64,000 nucleotides of DNA, taken from Diacronema lutheri (taxonomy: Eukaryota; Haptophyta; Pavlovophyceae; Pavlovales; Pavlovaceae). Of this stretch, positions 33,100 to 42,112 are shown piece after piece. Positions within the stretch are counted from its first letter, which is position 1; every line of letters begins with the position of its first letter. The stretch is taken from assembly GCA_019448385.1 (NCBI GenBank), contig JAGTXO010000001.1, positions 744,001 through 808,000 of the forward strand, written 5' to 3'. The position numbers were made by a program, and so were the translations under genes. The notes below the pieces were generated by a model. The model made no database searches. It had not been told where the DNA came from and saw only the letters and a list, made by a program, of their open reading frames with translations.

Positions 33100-33130
<31 letters not shown>

Positions 33131-34566
33131 GGGGGGGCACAGCGGCCGCCGGAGACGAGGACGCACTCACCGCTGTTGGCAATGCGCGCGTCACGGAGAC
33201 AACTTGGCGGGCCTCGCACGCAGCTGGGCCGATCGCCGCCGTAGAGATGTCTGCAGCCGTCTCCGCGATGCCGATCGTCGCATCTGTTGGCACCGCTGCC
33301 ATCTGCCGCACCCGCGGCCAGGCTGCCGGCAAGGTCGGCGCGTCGGGCTCCGAGCTCGGCCACGCAGGCGTTGCGGCCGACGGCGGTGACGCTGAGCCCA
33401 GCGCCGGGTCCAACGGCTCCACGTCCAGCCGGCTGTGAACGAGCATGCTCGCACCACTTGCCCACGCCAGCGCGTCGGACTCAGGCACGTTGTAGATCTG
33501 CGCGGGCAACGCGCGTGTGTGCGGCAGGCGCGCGCGCGAGCTTTCAGGCCACGCGCGCGTGCCGCGCGGGAGGACGGGGCGGTCGCGGCTGCGCTCGACC
33601 GCCGGTCGCGGCACCGAGCGACCGTGCGCGCCGCCGCACGTTGTAGTCGTCGCACGGAAACCAAGCCTCGTTGCGGAGCACGATGGCGACAAGGTGCCCG
33701 CTCATCGGCCCCTCGCCCACGTGCACCACGCCGGCGACGGGGAGGTGGTCGCGCCCGCCGAGCAGCAGCCGCGGCGCGCACACGAGCGCGCGGTTGTTCT
33801 TGCACTGCGAGCCATTGCCGCGCGTCGTGCGCGGCGCCTCGACAGCAATGCTGGCTGGCGTGAGCACGCCCGAGTGGCCCGCGTTCGTGTGGCGATCCCG
33901 CGGCGGCCCAGCGGCGCCCCCCAGAGCGTGTGCAAGCGCGCGCGCCGCATCGCCGCCGACGCTGACGAGTACGGCGATGCCCTCGCCGGCCTCTGAAGGC
34001 ACGGCGATCTGCTCGAGCACTGGCCCGACGCGTGTGTCGGCTTCAAAGGCCGCAGCGAGCCCGGGCACTCGGCCGAGCAGCAACCGGAAGAACTCAGCGG
34101 CATCCTGCGGCGTCCTTCGCGCGCCACGGCCCGAGATGACGTCGATGACGGACACAAGACACAGCCGTGTCGGCGCCCTGGTGTCCTCGATCAGCGTGCC
34201 AAAGTCCCGAAAACGCGCCCTCTCGACGCTGTTGGCACGGCGCGAAGCGGAGCGAAGCATCGCACGGAGCATGTTCAGGGCGAAGAGCGATTGCATAAGG
34301 ACGGTCGTGTAGCACGCGCTGCCCTCGTTTTTCGCGCCTGCGCCGCGCCGCGCAGCGCCGGGTGTGCGGGGTGCGCACGCACGGTTTGCGGCGGGATGGA
34401 GGGAGGCTGGCTGGGCGCGCGCCGAGCCCGGCAAGCCGTGCAGGCGCTCACCACGCGGCACGCCGGGCACTCTCACCGGCCACATCGGGCCGTCAAACGC
34501 GTCTTCCACAGGCTGCCGACCGACGACGTAAAACTTGCTCAAGGCGCCGCGCCGTGCACGCGCCAT
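32895..34566 (-). CDS. ubiquitin-specific-protease-like (C19) gene
   Basis: Minus-strand gene with the two boxes of USP deubiquitinases. The Cys box is NEGSACYTTVLMQSLFAL, matching NxGxxCYxNxxLQxL with the catalytic Cys present and Thr in place of the second Asn. The His box is GEGPMSGHLVAIVLRNEAWF followed by PCDDYN, with His present and the Asp of the triad likely in CDDYN. ASMLVHSR matches the final AYxLFYxR strand. The ATG at 34566 (MARARRGALSKFYVVGRQPV) is the best start. The coding parts lie in more than one frame and are consistent with several short introns, one of them holding a 24-nt homopolymer. USPs cleave ubiquitin or similar modifiers from proteins. It sits in the island beside genes with Ulp1-like proteases; host or element origin is undecided. 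Confidence 0.62.
33114..33137. repeat. poly(G) run of 24
   Basis: Follows a short GT repeat (TGTGTGTGTG). On the strand of the USP-like gene it is a C tract in a probable intron. Confidence 0.9.
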
Positions 34567-36079
34567 GCGCGCGCTGTTGCGGGCTGCGCAGCAGGGACGA
34601 CGGGGGAATTGGCGAGCGAGGGTTGGGCGCAGATCAGCGTGGTGGCGCGGCAAGACGAGCGCGCGCCGGGCGCCTGGCGCGGAGGCGCCCCGCGCGAGGA
34701 CGCGAGCCGCTTCTCGCACCGGACGGGCGCCCACGCGCAAGCCGGCTTTCGAGGGCTGGTGGATGGTGGCAGATGCCGAAACGGACACATGGAATGATGC
34801 GTCGGCGGCGCGAGCGCGGGACGATCTTGCCCGGGCAATTTTGCGCACGCTGCCAGCGCGCGTATGCGTGCGCATGCAGCGGGCGGCGCGCACGTTGCGC
34901 GTGACGGGGCGCCGAGCGGCACACCGGCGGGGACGCGCTCGCCGCTGCCGTGGCATCGTACGCTGCCTGCGTGCTGGCCCGCACGCACGTTGCCGGCGCG
35001 AGGGGACGGCGAGTGCGCCTCGGCCGAACAGGCGCGAACGTTACGCCCGAGCGCGTGGCCGGGCCCCGCCGACTGCACGCAGCGCCGGCCCAGGCGCGCA
35101 TCCGCCCGACGCGGATTTGGACGACGCATCGACCGGCACGCCGAGCGTCTGCGCCCGCCTCGCGGCCGGTCGCGCCGGCCCCTCTTCGGCCCGAGGCCGC
35201 ACGTCCGCCGCGCGCCGCTTTGGCGCGCGGCGCGGCGCTCCCGGAACGCGCATGGCACACGCGCGGTGCGCGGGCACGCCCGCAACGCGCCATTCCAGCG
35301 CGAGCAGTTCGGCAAGCTTGCAGCGCGCGAGCAGCCGGGCATGTGCCGCGGAAACACAGTTCGCTGTGTGCGCCGGCCGCGACGACACGGCGTAGCGGCG
35401 CGAGGCTGGCCGCCGGGGCCACGGGCGTACTGCCGTGGCGCGACGCCATGGTATGAGCATTAAATTCATCGGGGGGTGGGGTGGGGGGGGGGGGGGGGGG
35501 CGCGTTGTGCGCGCTCGGCGCGCGAGTGGTGCCAGTGGCGGGCGAGCCTCGTCGCCCACGGAGCCCGCCCCCGGCTCGGCGGCGCGCCGCCTGCTCGCCG
35601 GGTCGCGCACCGCCGTCGCCGCCGCTGCGCGCTTGCCCAGCTTGCCGGCAGGCGGCAGGCGGCGGCGACGGCGGCGGCGGCGGCTGCGGCGCGAGCGCGA
35701 CGCCGGGCGGCGGCAGCGCCGACGGCACGCGCGTGGCGGCGACCCACGCGGCGGCGGGCGGCGCGCCGGCTTGAGGCCCCTGCACGCCGGCCGCATTGGC
35801 GCCGCCCTGCGCGCCCGCGAAGGGCGCGCAGGTACGCGGGCCGGTCGCGCGGCGCGCGGTGCTGGCGAGCATCCGCCGGCTGCGCGTCGGCGCGAGCGGC
35901 GCGGCGGGCGTCGCGCCGGCGGGTGCTGGCCAGCACCGCGCGCCGGCGGCGCGCCCGCCGCCAGCGCGCCGCCCGCCGCCGGCGCCGCGCGCGCCGTCCG
36001 CGCCGCGCCCGCCGCGCTCGCCGCCACCGCGCGCCGCCGCCGCGCATTCGCGCGCGGCGGCGACGGCGGCCGCGGCGAG
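34567..36079. other. unresolved 3' part of the helicase gene, low-complexity sequence
   Basis: Minus-strand sequence after the last helicase motif is Ala/Pro/Arg-rich and low complexity. A homopolymer run (G18, plus strand 35483-35500) lies in it. A segment near 35280-35350 (ARCKLAELLALEWRVAGVPA) looks coding. The helicase gene may end here after one or more introns, but I could not place its stop. Confidence 0.35.
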
Positions 36080-38477
36080 CGCCGCCGCCGCCGCCTCGCC
36101 ACCGCTGACCGCGCGGAGCACCTCTTTGAAGACGACGCTGCGCGTCACGAGGTCCGCGCCGAGCGCAAAGCGGACGCGCGACGTGTGCCCGACGCGCGAA
36201 GCGGCCACGTGGAGCTGGCCGTGCGTGAAGCACGGCTCGGCGAGCCACACGCCCGCGCACCCGAGCGCTTGCCCCTGCGCCTCGTTACGCCGGCCGCACC
36301 GGGGAACTGGCGGCGCATCCGCACAAGCGCGAACGTGCCGTCGTCGGGCGAGTGGTGGTCGACACGCGCGACGAGCACGGTGCTGTCGCGCCCGGCGGCC
36401 GCGCCGGGGCGTGCGCACTCGAGCAGCCGGCCGCCGGCGCGCACGCCGCGCACGATCAGCCGCGTGCCGCCGCACAGCCCCTCGCCGGGTGAGAGGTTGC
36501 GCGGCAGCATCACCACCATCCCGGGCTTCAGGTCGAGGACGCGGTGCGGCATCTGCGCGTGCTCGAGCGAGTAAGGGAACTCGACCGACGCCAGCGCAAT
36601 CTGCCCGCCCGCCATGTCGTCGCGCCAGCTCGTCCGCCGACGCGCACCTCGCCGCCGCGCCCGGGAAGCGGCCGATCACCAGCCAGTTGATCCGCGCCAC
36701 GTCCGTCTGCTTGGCGCAGAGCACCGCGCGGTCGCACAGCGAGCCGTCGTCGGTCCAACACGTCGCGCCGTGGACAAAGTCGTCACGAGCTCCGTCGGGT
36801 AGGCCGAGCCCACGCGGATGGGGACGCCGCCGACGGCCTCGGGCAGCTGCACGGGATCGAGCGGGAATGCGCCGGGCATGGCCCCGGCCGCCGGCACCGC
36901 CGCGGGAACGGCGCCGTCGCCGGGGCTGCGCAGCAGCTCCGCCCACTCGCCCGCGCCGAGCGCGTCGCCCGTGTCGCGCGCCGCGCTCGAGGCGCGAACG
37001 TTCTCGACCAAGGCGTGCTGCCGATCGTGCTGCCACGGCGCCGAGTACTTGAGGCAGGAGCGCACGATCTGCGCGCGCGAGCCGCGCCGCACCACCGGCA
37101 AGCACTGGCGAAAGTCGCCGGCGAGCAGCAGCGTCTCGCCGCCGAAGCGCTCGTCGACGCCCGTCACGTCGCGCAAACACCGATCAGGCGAGTCGAGGTG
37201 GCACCGCGTCTGCATCGGCGCCTCGTCCCACACGACCAGCCGCCGCGGCGGCCAGGGAGCGCCCGCGCTCGGAGCGCGGCACGCCATTGAACGGCTTGCC
37301 CGTCGGAGTCGGCACCGCCGGGCACCTTGAAGGTCAAGTGGAAGGTGCGGCCGTCGGGCAGCAGCGTGGCGGCGACGCCCGAGGACGCGCCCACGACGAC
37401 CGCGTGCCCATCCGCGCGCACGGCGGCGATAATGGCGCGCTCGACGAACGTCTTGCCCGTTCCGCCCGGCGCGTCGCAAAGATGCAGCCGGTTGCCCACG
37501 CCGCGCAGCGCCGATTTGACGACCGCGCCGTGGAGCGCGCACTGCTGGCCGCCCTCGGCCATCGCCGCGCGCGCCGCCGCCGCGCTCGCAGCCCGCTCGG
37601 CGCGATGGTAGCCCTGCGCGCGCGCGAGCTCGCGCCCGCCCGGCCCGGCCGGCGCGCGCGCCGTGCGCAGACCGGCCACCGCCGCGAGCGCCGCCGCGCG
37701 CTCGCGCTCGTCGGGCACGTACAGCCCCGTGGAGTCGAACGTGTCGGCCCAGGCGGGCACGCCGTACGAGGCGAAGGCGTCCGAGCCGGGCTGCGGCCGC
37801 TGCTCGGCGCGCTTCAGGAGCATGACCCCGCACACGTTCCACTTGGTGCCAAACATCGAGCCCGTGAGCCCCGTGTAGACGCGGTCGAGCTGCGTGGCGA
37901 TGGCGCAGACGTCCTCGTGCCGGATCTCGTCGACCGGTTCGCGCCGCGCGTCGACGAGCGGCACGACGCGCTCGGAGCCCGCCCACGTGAACGTGCGCGT
38001 CGACATGTTCAGCCGCGTGTGCGCGAGCGTGTCGTCCTCGTACTTGGGCTTGACGGCGGGCGAGAGCTTGCCGCGCACCTCCTCCTTCGAGAGGCCGCGC
38101 GTGTTGAGCAGCTCCTTCTGGCGCGCGTGCACCGTCTCGACGCGCTGATCGTCGATGGCGCGCAGGGCGCCAAAGTAGGCGTCCATCTGCGCGAGCGGCG
38201 CGCCTTCAATCGGCAGCTCCTTGTCGGTCACGCCGGCCGTGTACGCCGCCTTGTCGACGTCCGTCGGCCCGTACATGGTGCCAAAGTTGCCGTCGCCCGT
38301 GAGCTCGGGCCAGTCGACGACGCAGGGCGGCGAGACGAAGGCGAGCGCGCGGCGCGACGGCCCGTAGCTCAGCTTGTCGACCGTGCGCGCCTGCTCGCTC
38401 GGCTTGACCGGCCGCGTGCTCACGATCTCGCAGTTGACGAGCGCCGCGTCGAAGGCGCGCAGGTCGATGGCGGCCAT
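36080..38477 (-). CDS. Pif1/Helitron-clade helicase with N-terminal viral-type ssDNA-binding-like domain
   Basis: ATG at 38477. The first 240 or so residues (MAAIDLRAFDAALVNCEIVS, LAFVSPPCVV, GSMFGTKWNVCGVMLLKRA) match the pattern of ssDNA-binding-like proteins of algal large DNA viruses (DUF5871-like). A Pif1-family helicase follows with motifs in order: Walker A LCDAPGGTGKTF, VVVGASSGVAATLL, Walker B LVVWDEAPM, GDFRQCLPVV, CAKQTDVARINWLVIGRFPG, the Helitron-type DLKPGMVVMLPRNLSPGEGL with CGGTRLIV, RRQFPG, EAQGQALGCAGVWL, and FTHGQLHVAASRV. The motifs are complete but occupy more than one reading frame, so the gene is either spliced or partly decayed. No HUH Rep domain precedes the helicase, unlike a Helitron RepHel protein. 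The likely role is replication or recombination of the element. Confidence 0.7.
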
Positions 38478-38688
38478 GGTCGTTGTGCGCGGGAGATCAC
38501 GCTGCAGGCGGCTCCACAGTAGGTTCGAGAAAAAAAAAAGCTGGGCCAACGGTCAGTCGAGCGCCACAAGCAATCCTCGGGAGCCGGTGGCCCAACCCAA
38601 CCCAACGATCTTCGTCGCCACCCTTCGCGCGTTTTCCGTTCGCGCCCAAGCAGACAATGAGACCACAATCTCGGTGCTGCTCGGCGCG

Positions 38689-38952
38689 ATGATGGGCCTC
38701 AGCGGCTCGGTGGCGATCGTGCTCTACGTGCGCGCGCGACGTCGCGAGGTGCAGCACGGGCGCGTGGCGACGCCGCGCATCATCCAGCGCCAGCTCGAGC
38801 TGCAGCTGCCGTGGGGCCGGCCGGACGAGGCATCCGTCGCCTCGCGTGCCGAAACGCCGGGCGTCGAGGCCGCGTCGCGCTCGGTGCGCGACGCGGCGCC
38901 CGAGCCGGACCCGGACGAGGGCTACGTGCGCGTGGCGAGCGCGGCGTTCTGA
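38689..38952 (+). CDS. single-pass membrane protein, 5' end uncertain
   Basis: The frame reads TISVLLGAMMGLSGSVAIVL then YVRARRREVQHGRVATP, a membrane helix followed by a basic stop-transfer patch. An acidic, non-low-complexity tail ends DEGYVRVASAAF. I give the conservative start at the first of two adjacent ATGs. The frame is open upstream to ATGs at 38467/38476, and a CCAAGCAG acceptor sits just before the membrane helix, so an upstream exon is likely. I recognise no family. It is divergent from the helicase gene and marks the right-hand edge of the minus-strand island. Confidence 0.5.
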   Translation: MMGLSGSVAIVLYVRARRREVQHGRVATPRIIQRQLELQLPWGRPDEASVASRAETPGVEAASRSVRDAAPEPDPDEGYVRVASAAF

Positions 38953-39033
38953 GGCGCGCACGACGTCGCCCAGCCAGAGCAGCCCGGGGCGGGGCGAGTC
39001 CGGCTGCGCGGAGGTCCGGCTCGAGCGGGCGGG

Positions 39034-39386
39034 CGCCATGCTCTGAGGCGCCGCCGCTTTCTAAAAGGGTGTAGGGTGTAGGGTGTAGGATGCAAAACAA
39101 GCCCTCCCCACATTTGGGCCCGACGTCATTCCTTCTTCGAAGCCGTGACGTTACTCACATACGAGTACCTTTACTTAGTGTAGGATGTATCTATTCTCTA
39201 AGTATTTGCATAGTGTAGGGTGTAGGATAAGTACGGTTATGAAAGTCCCATAGGGGGGAGAAGGAATGACGCTGTGACGAAAGAAGGAATGACGTCGGGC
39301 CCAGATGTGGGGAGGGCTTGTTTTGCATCCTACACCCTACACCCTACACCCTTTTGAAAAGCGGCGGCGCCTCAGAGCATGGCGGC
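39034..39386. mobile_element. MITE-like palindromic element, copy 1
   Basis: About 350 bp with long terminal inverted repeats. From outside in: GCCATGCTCTGAGGCGCC, CCGCCGCTTT, AAAAGGGTGTAGGGTGTAGG, then ATGCAAAACAAGCCCTCCCC and GACGTCATTCCTTCTT; the right arm is the reverse complement. The interior is AT-rich for this genome and also carries AGTGTAGGGTGTAGGAT. There is no coding capacity. A second copy lies 200 bp away in the opposite orientation. The arms contain three GGGTGTA units resembling telomere repeats. Confidence 0.75.
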
Positions 39387-39586
39387 TCGACAGCATGGCG
39401 CCTATACAGCATGGCGTCGTCCAGCGTCACGCCGCGTCGTGGTCCTGCCGCTCCTCCGTGGCGCACGGATGGCGCTCCTCCGTGACGCAGCCGAACGACG
39501 TCGCGGCGTCACGGCCCGGGCGCAGTCGCCATCCTGGACGCCACGCTGGACGACGCCATGCTGTCGAGGCGCCATGCTGTCGAGCC
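39387..39586. repeat. palindromic spacer between the two MITE-like copies
   Basis: The spacer is itself partly palindromic: GACAGCATGGCG, GCATGGCGTCGTCC and TCACGCCGCG-type blocks occur near the left end and inverted near the right end. Together with the flanking copies the whole 39.0-39.9 kb segment forms one nested inverted repeat. Confidence 0.6.
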
Positions 39587-39922
39587 GCCATGCTCCGAGG
39601 CGCCGCCGCTTTCTAAAAGGGTGTAGGGTGTAGGGTGTAGGATGCAAAACAAGCCCTCCCCACATTTGGGCCCGACGTCATTCCTTCTTTCGTCACAGCG
39701 TCATTCCTTCTCCCCCCTATGGGACTTTCATAACCGTACTTATCCTACACCCTACACTATGCAAATACCTAGAGAATAGATACATCCTACACTAAGTAAA
39801 GGTACTCGTATGTGAGTAACGTCACGGCTTCGAAGAAGGAATGACGTCGGGCCCAAATGTGGGGAGGGCTTGTTTTGCATCCTACACCCTACACCCTACA
39901 CCCTTTTAGAAAGCGGCGCCGA
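39587..39922. mobile_element. MITE-like palindromic element, copy 2 (inverted)
   Basis: Same arms as copy 1, but the unique interior (about 39694-39845) is the reverse complement of the interior of copy 1 with only a few differences. The right arm ends at TTAGAAAGCGGCGCC. There is no coding capacity. Confidence 0.75.
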
Positions 39923-40335
39923 AGGTGGGAGGATGCCACCCGTATGCGCGCGTTTGAACGTGCGCGGACGGCCGTTGGCTTCGCGCCCTTTCGCCCACGG
40001 TTTGCGCGCCAACGGACCAGTCCTCCGCGGGCGCCGCGCATCGTCTCAGGGGCGGTCGGTGTGGTACGCCGCGCGCATCGTCAGCGCCGCGGCGTCGAGC
40101 TCGGCGAGCGAGGGCGCGTACGTGACGCCGCTCAGCACCTCGTCCGCGCCCGCCCTCGTCGCGCTCGCCGCCTCCGCAGTGCGCGCAGGCGGCTTCGTGA
40201 CGGCACGCGAGGCCACGCCGCGCGCCGCAGGTGCCTTCGCGCGCTGCATCGTCTGTCTGCCGGTCCGACGCGCTCTGCTCTGAACGAACGGACGGCACGC
40301 CCGACGAGATCTCGTCGCGTGCACGCTCGCACAGC
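39923..40335. other. no gene recognised
   Basis: GC-rich sequence between the palindromic elements and the decayed gene. Open frames on both strands lack domains. Confidence 0.45.
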
Positions 40336-41168
40336 ATGTACCCCCAGAACGTCTCCGAGCTGCTGCCCGACGAGATCTTCGGCGACGAGCTGCTCGTCGA
40401 CCGGCACTACCGCGTGCGCATCCTTCAGCGCGTCGCCCGCCGCCGCGACGCGGCCGAGGCCAACTTTTGGCTCGACGGCGGGCCCGCCGACTCGGTCGTC
40501 GGCGCGTGCATGTGCGGCCGAATCTACGCGCTCAAGTGCATGGGCCGGCTCGTCCGCGGCGCCCGGATCCTCGCGCTGCTGCGCAAAAATGTGGCGCTCG
40601 CCACGTGCCGCGCACACCTCATGGGCCACATGCTCCAGCGCATCGTCGGCGACAGCGGCGTCGCGCGGCTGCTGCAGCTGGTTGCAGCTCGTTCGCGAGG
40701 ATCACGACACGCTCAACGCCGAGCACCAGGCCTTGGAAGCACAGCATGACACCGGCCAAGTCATGCGACGGCATGTGCGCGCGCGCCGACGCGCTCTCCA
40801 AGGACGTCGCACGGGCGCACGAGCACGCTCACAAGCTCGATGGCTATCTGGTGTGGTGCAGCGAGCGCCTCGGTGAGAGTGACTCTTTCAACGGAGCGCT
40901 CGAGAACCTGAACACGCGGTGCAGCATGAGATGTGCTGGCTCCACGCCGAGATGTCGTCGCTCGTTGCGAGTTCGCCCGAGGCTTACGCGAACGACAGCG
41001 AGGCCACCGACTTCAAGGACCACGGCGTGTGCGTCGAGTTCGATGTCTTCAACCGCGACGGGGTCGAGGGCGCGCCCGTGCCCGCGACCGCGCCCACGAA
41101 GGCAGAGCCGGGCATCGAGTCCGAGTGCATCGCGCCCGCACAGGCAGAGCCGGGCAGCGAGTCCGAAG

Positions 41169-41201
<33 letters not shown>

Positions 41202-41475
41202 GGCAGAGCCGCGCACCGAGCCCAAGTGAGCCAACGTGCCGCCGAACTCGCCCAAGCTCTCGTCGGTCGACAGTCAGGCCACCGAGTACAAGACCTCCTA
41301 CGCGAACTCACGTGCTCGCCACCTGCAACGCCTCGAGTTTACGCACGCGTTCGAGTCTGTGCAGGCCGAGGTCGCTTAGCCAAAGCGCGCCAAGGTTCCG
41401 GCCACCGGCGCATCCAGCCGCTGGCTGCGCAACACGGCGGTGCGCAACACCCGCAGCTCGGCCAACGGCAAGTAG
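40336..41475 (+). pseudogene. decayed gene of unknown function
   Basis: It starts with a clear coding stretch (MYPQNVSELLPDEIFGDELL, ANFWLDGGPADSVVGACMCG, MGRLVRGARILALLRKNVAL). Coding-like text then continues in other frames: REDHDTLNAEHQALEAQHD, DALSKDVARAHEHAHKLDGY and MCWLHAEMSSLVASSPEAYA, with a later Pro/Ala/Arg repeat tract of CGCCCG units. The first frame change coincides with a 10-bp tandem duplication (GCAGCTSGTT twice) at about 40676-40695, without which the two stretches join. At least two further frame changes follow and there is no intron signal at them. I recognise no family; a helical, possibly coiled-coil protein is all that can be said. Confidence 0.5.
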
Positions 41476-42112
41476 CGCGCCGGCGCAGCGCACGGTATGC
41501 CGCGGCGAGCTCAGTCGCGAAGAGTGTCCGACTGGCCGCGCCCTCCACGGGGTGCACGCGCACTCGGCGCGGTCCGGTCAGTCAGGGGGCCTCAGCTTGC
41601 GCGATGCCAGTTGCGAGCCCCCCCGGAATCCGCCATTCTATTCTACTAGGCGTAAATCACCCAAGCCCTTCCGGTCGCCCGCATTCCGGGGTCGGACCCT
41701 CCGTCGGCCCGGCTCGGGCCCTCCGTCCGCCGCGCCCGCTCGACCCCGAATTCTACTCCAAATCGGCCGGTCAGGAGGGTGTCTCGGTCCTAGGCTCGTC
41801 ATAAGCCTCGCCCCGACCCCTCGAGCGCTCATTGGCTGGCTTTTAACCCTTGATTGTACGACCCGGGTCGTACTCTCAGCCTTACACTGGCCGGACCAGC
41901 CCGGACCGCGCCGTATATAGTGCATCCCTTCCTCTAATTCCCGCCAGGCTGAGGTGGACTCTCACGGAAAGACGCTGAGCAGGCTTGAGGTGGAGGGAGC
42001 CAGGCTGCGGCGCGCATGCTTCTTCGGTTTCGTCTCAGAGTCCATGCTGACGTGGTACACGACAGCGGCCGCGTCACAGCACCGCCGCGGTCTTGGCCGC
42101 GTCTTTGCCGCA
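41476..42112. other. AT-richer intergenic region with palindrome and TATA-like element
   Basis: Between the decayed gene and the SURNod19 stop codon. Composition is closer to balanced than the surroundings around 41620-41950. It contains a perfect 18-bp palindrome and, at 41914-41919, TATATA followed by GTGCATCCC. No frame with domains is seen. It could be a promoter, an old element end or a replication-related sequence. Confidence 0.4.
41856..41873. repeat. perfect 18-bp palindrome
   Basis: GTACGACCCGGGTCGTAC reads identically on both strands, centred on CCCGGG. It lies 41 bp before the TATATA sequence. Confidence 0.9.

Larger units (their letters stand above)
13043..38477 (-). mobile_element. 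candidate large mobile or virus-derived island (family unassigned)
   Basis: Every recognisable gene in this 25-kb block is on the minus strand and belongs to a mobile-element or viral toolkit: Pif1-type helicase, viral-type ssDNA-binding-like domain, YqaJ exonuclease, chromodomain, and several Ub/SUMO-type cysteine proteases. Flanking genes are ordinary host genes. I found no terminal repeats, target duplication, capsid, polymerase, integrase or HUH Rep, so ends and family are open. Most frames are long and open and the element looks largely whole, with some gene parts in different frames that introns might explain. Individual breaks are not listed. Confidence 0.45.

Noticed and set aside
36080-38477. 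Classical Helitron
   Set aside because: The helicase clade fits, but no HUH Rep motif was seen before it and I could not find a Helitron-style CTRR end with a hairpin.
13043-38477. Polinton, Polinton-like virus or integrated giant virus
   Set aside because: No capsid, packaging ATPase, protein-primed DNA polymerase or integrase was recognised, and no terminal inverted repeats were found at the edges. Kept only as a possibility.
13043-38477. KDZ-type (Zisupton/Kyakuja) transposon
   Set aside because: Such elements can carry Ulp1-like proteases, but I could not recognise a KDZ transposase core in any frame.
39061-39360. True telomere or subtelomere
   Set aside because: GGGTGTA repeats occur only three at a time inside short inverted arms and host genes continue on both sides, so this is an interstitial repeat.
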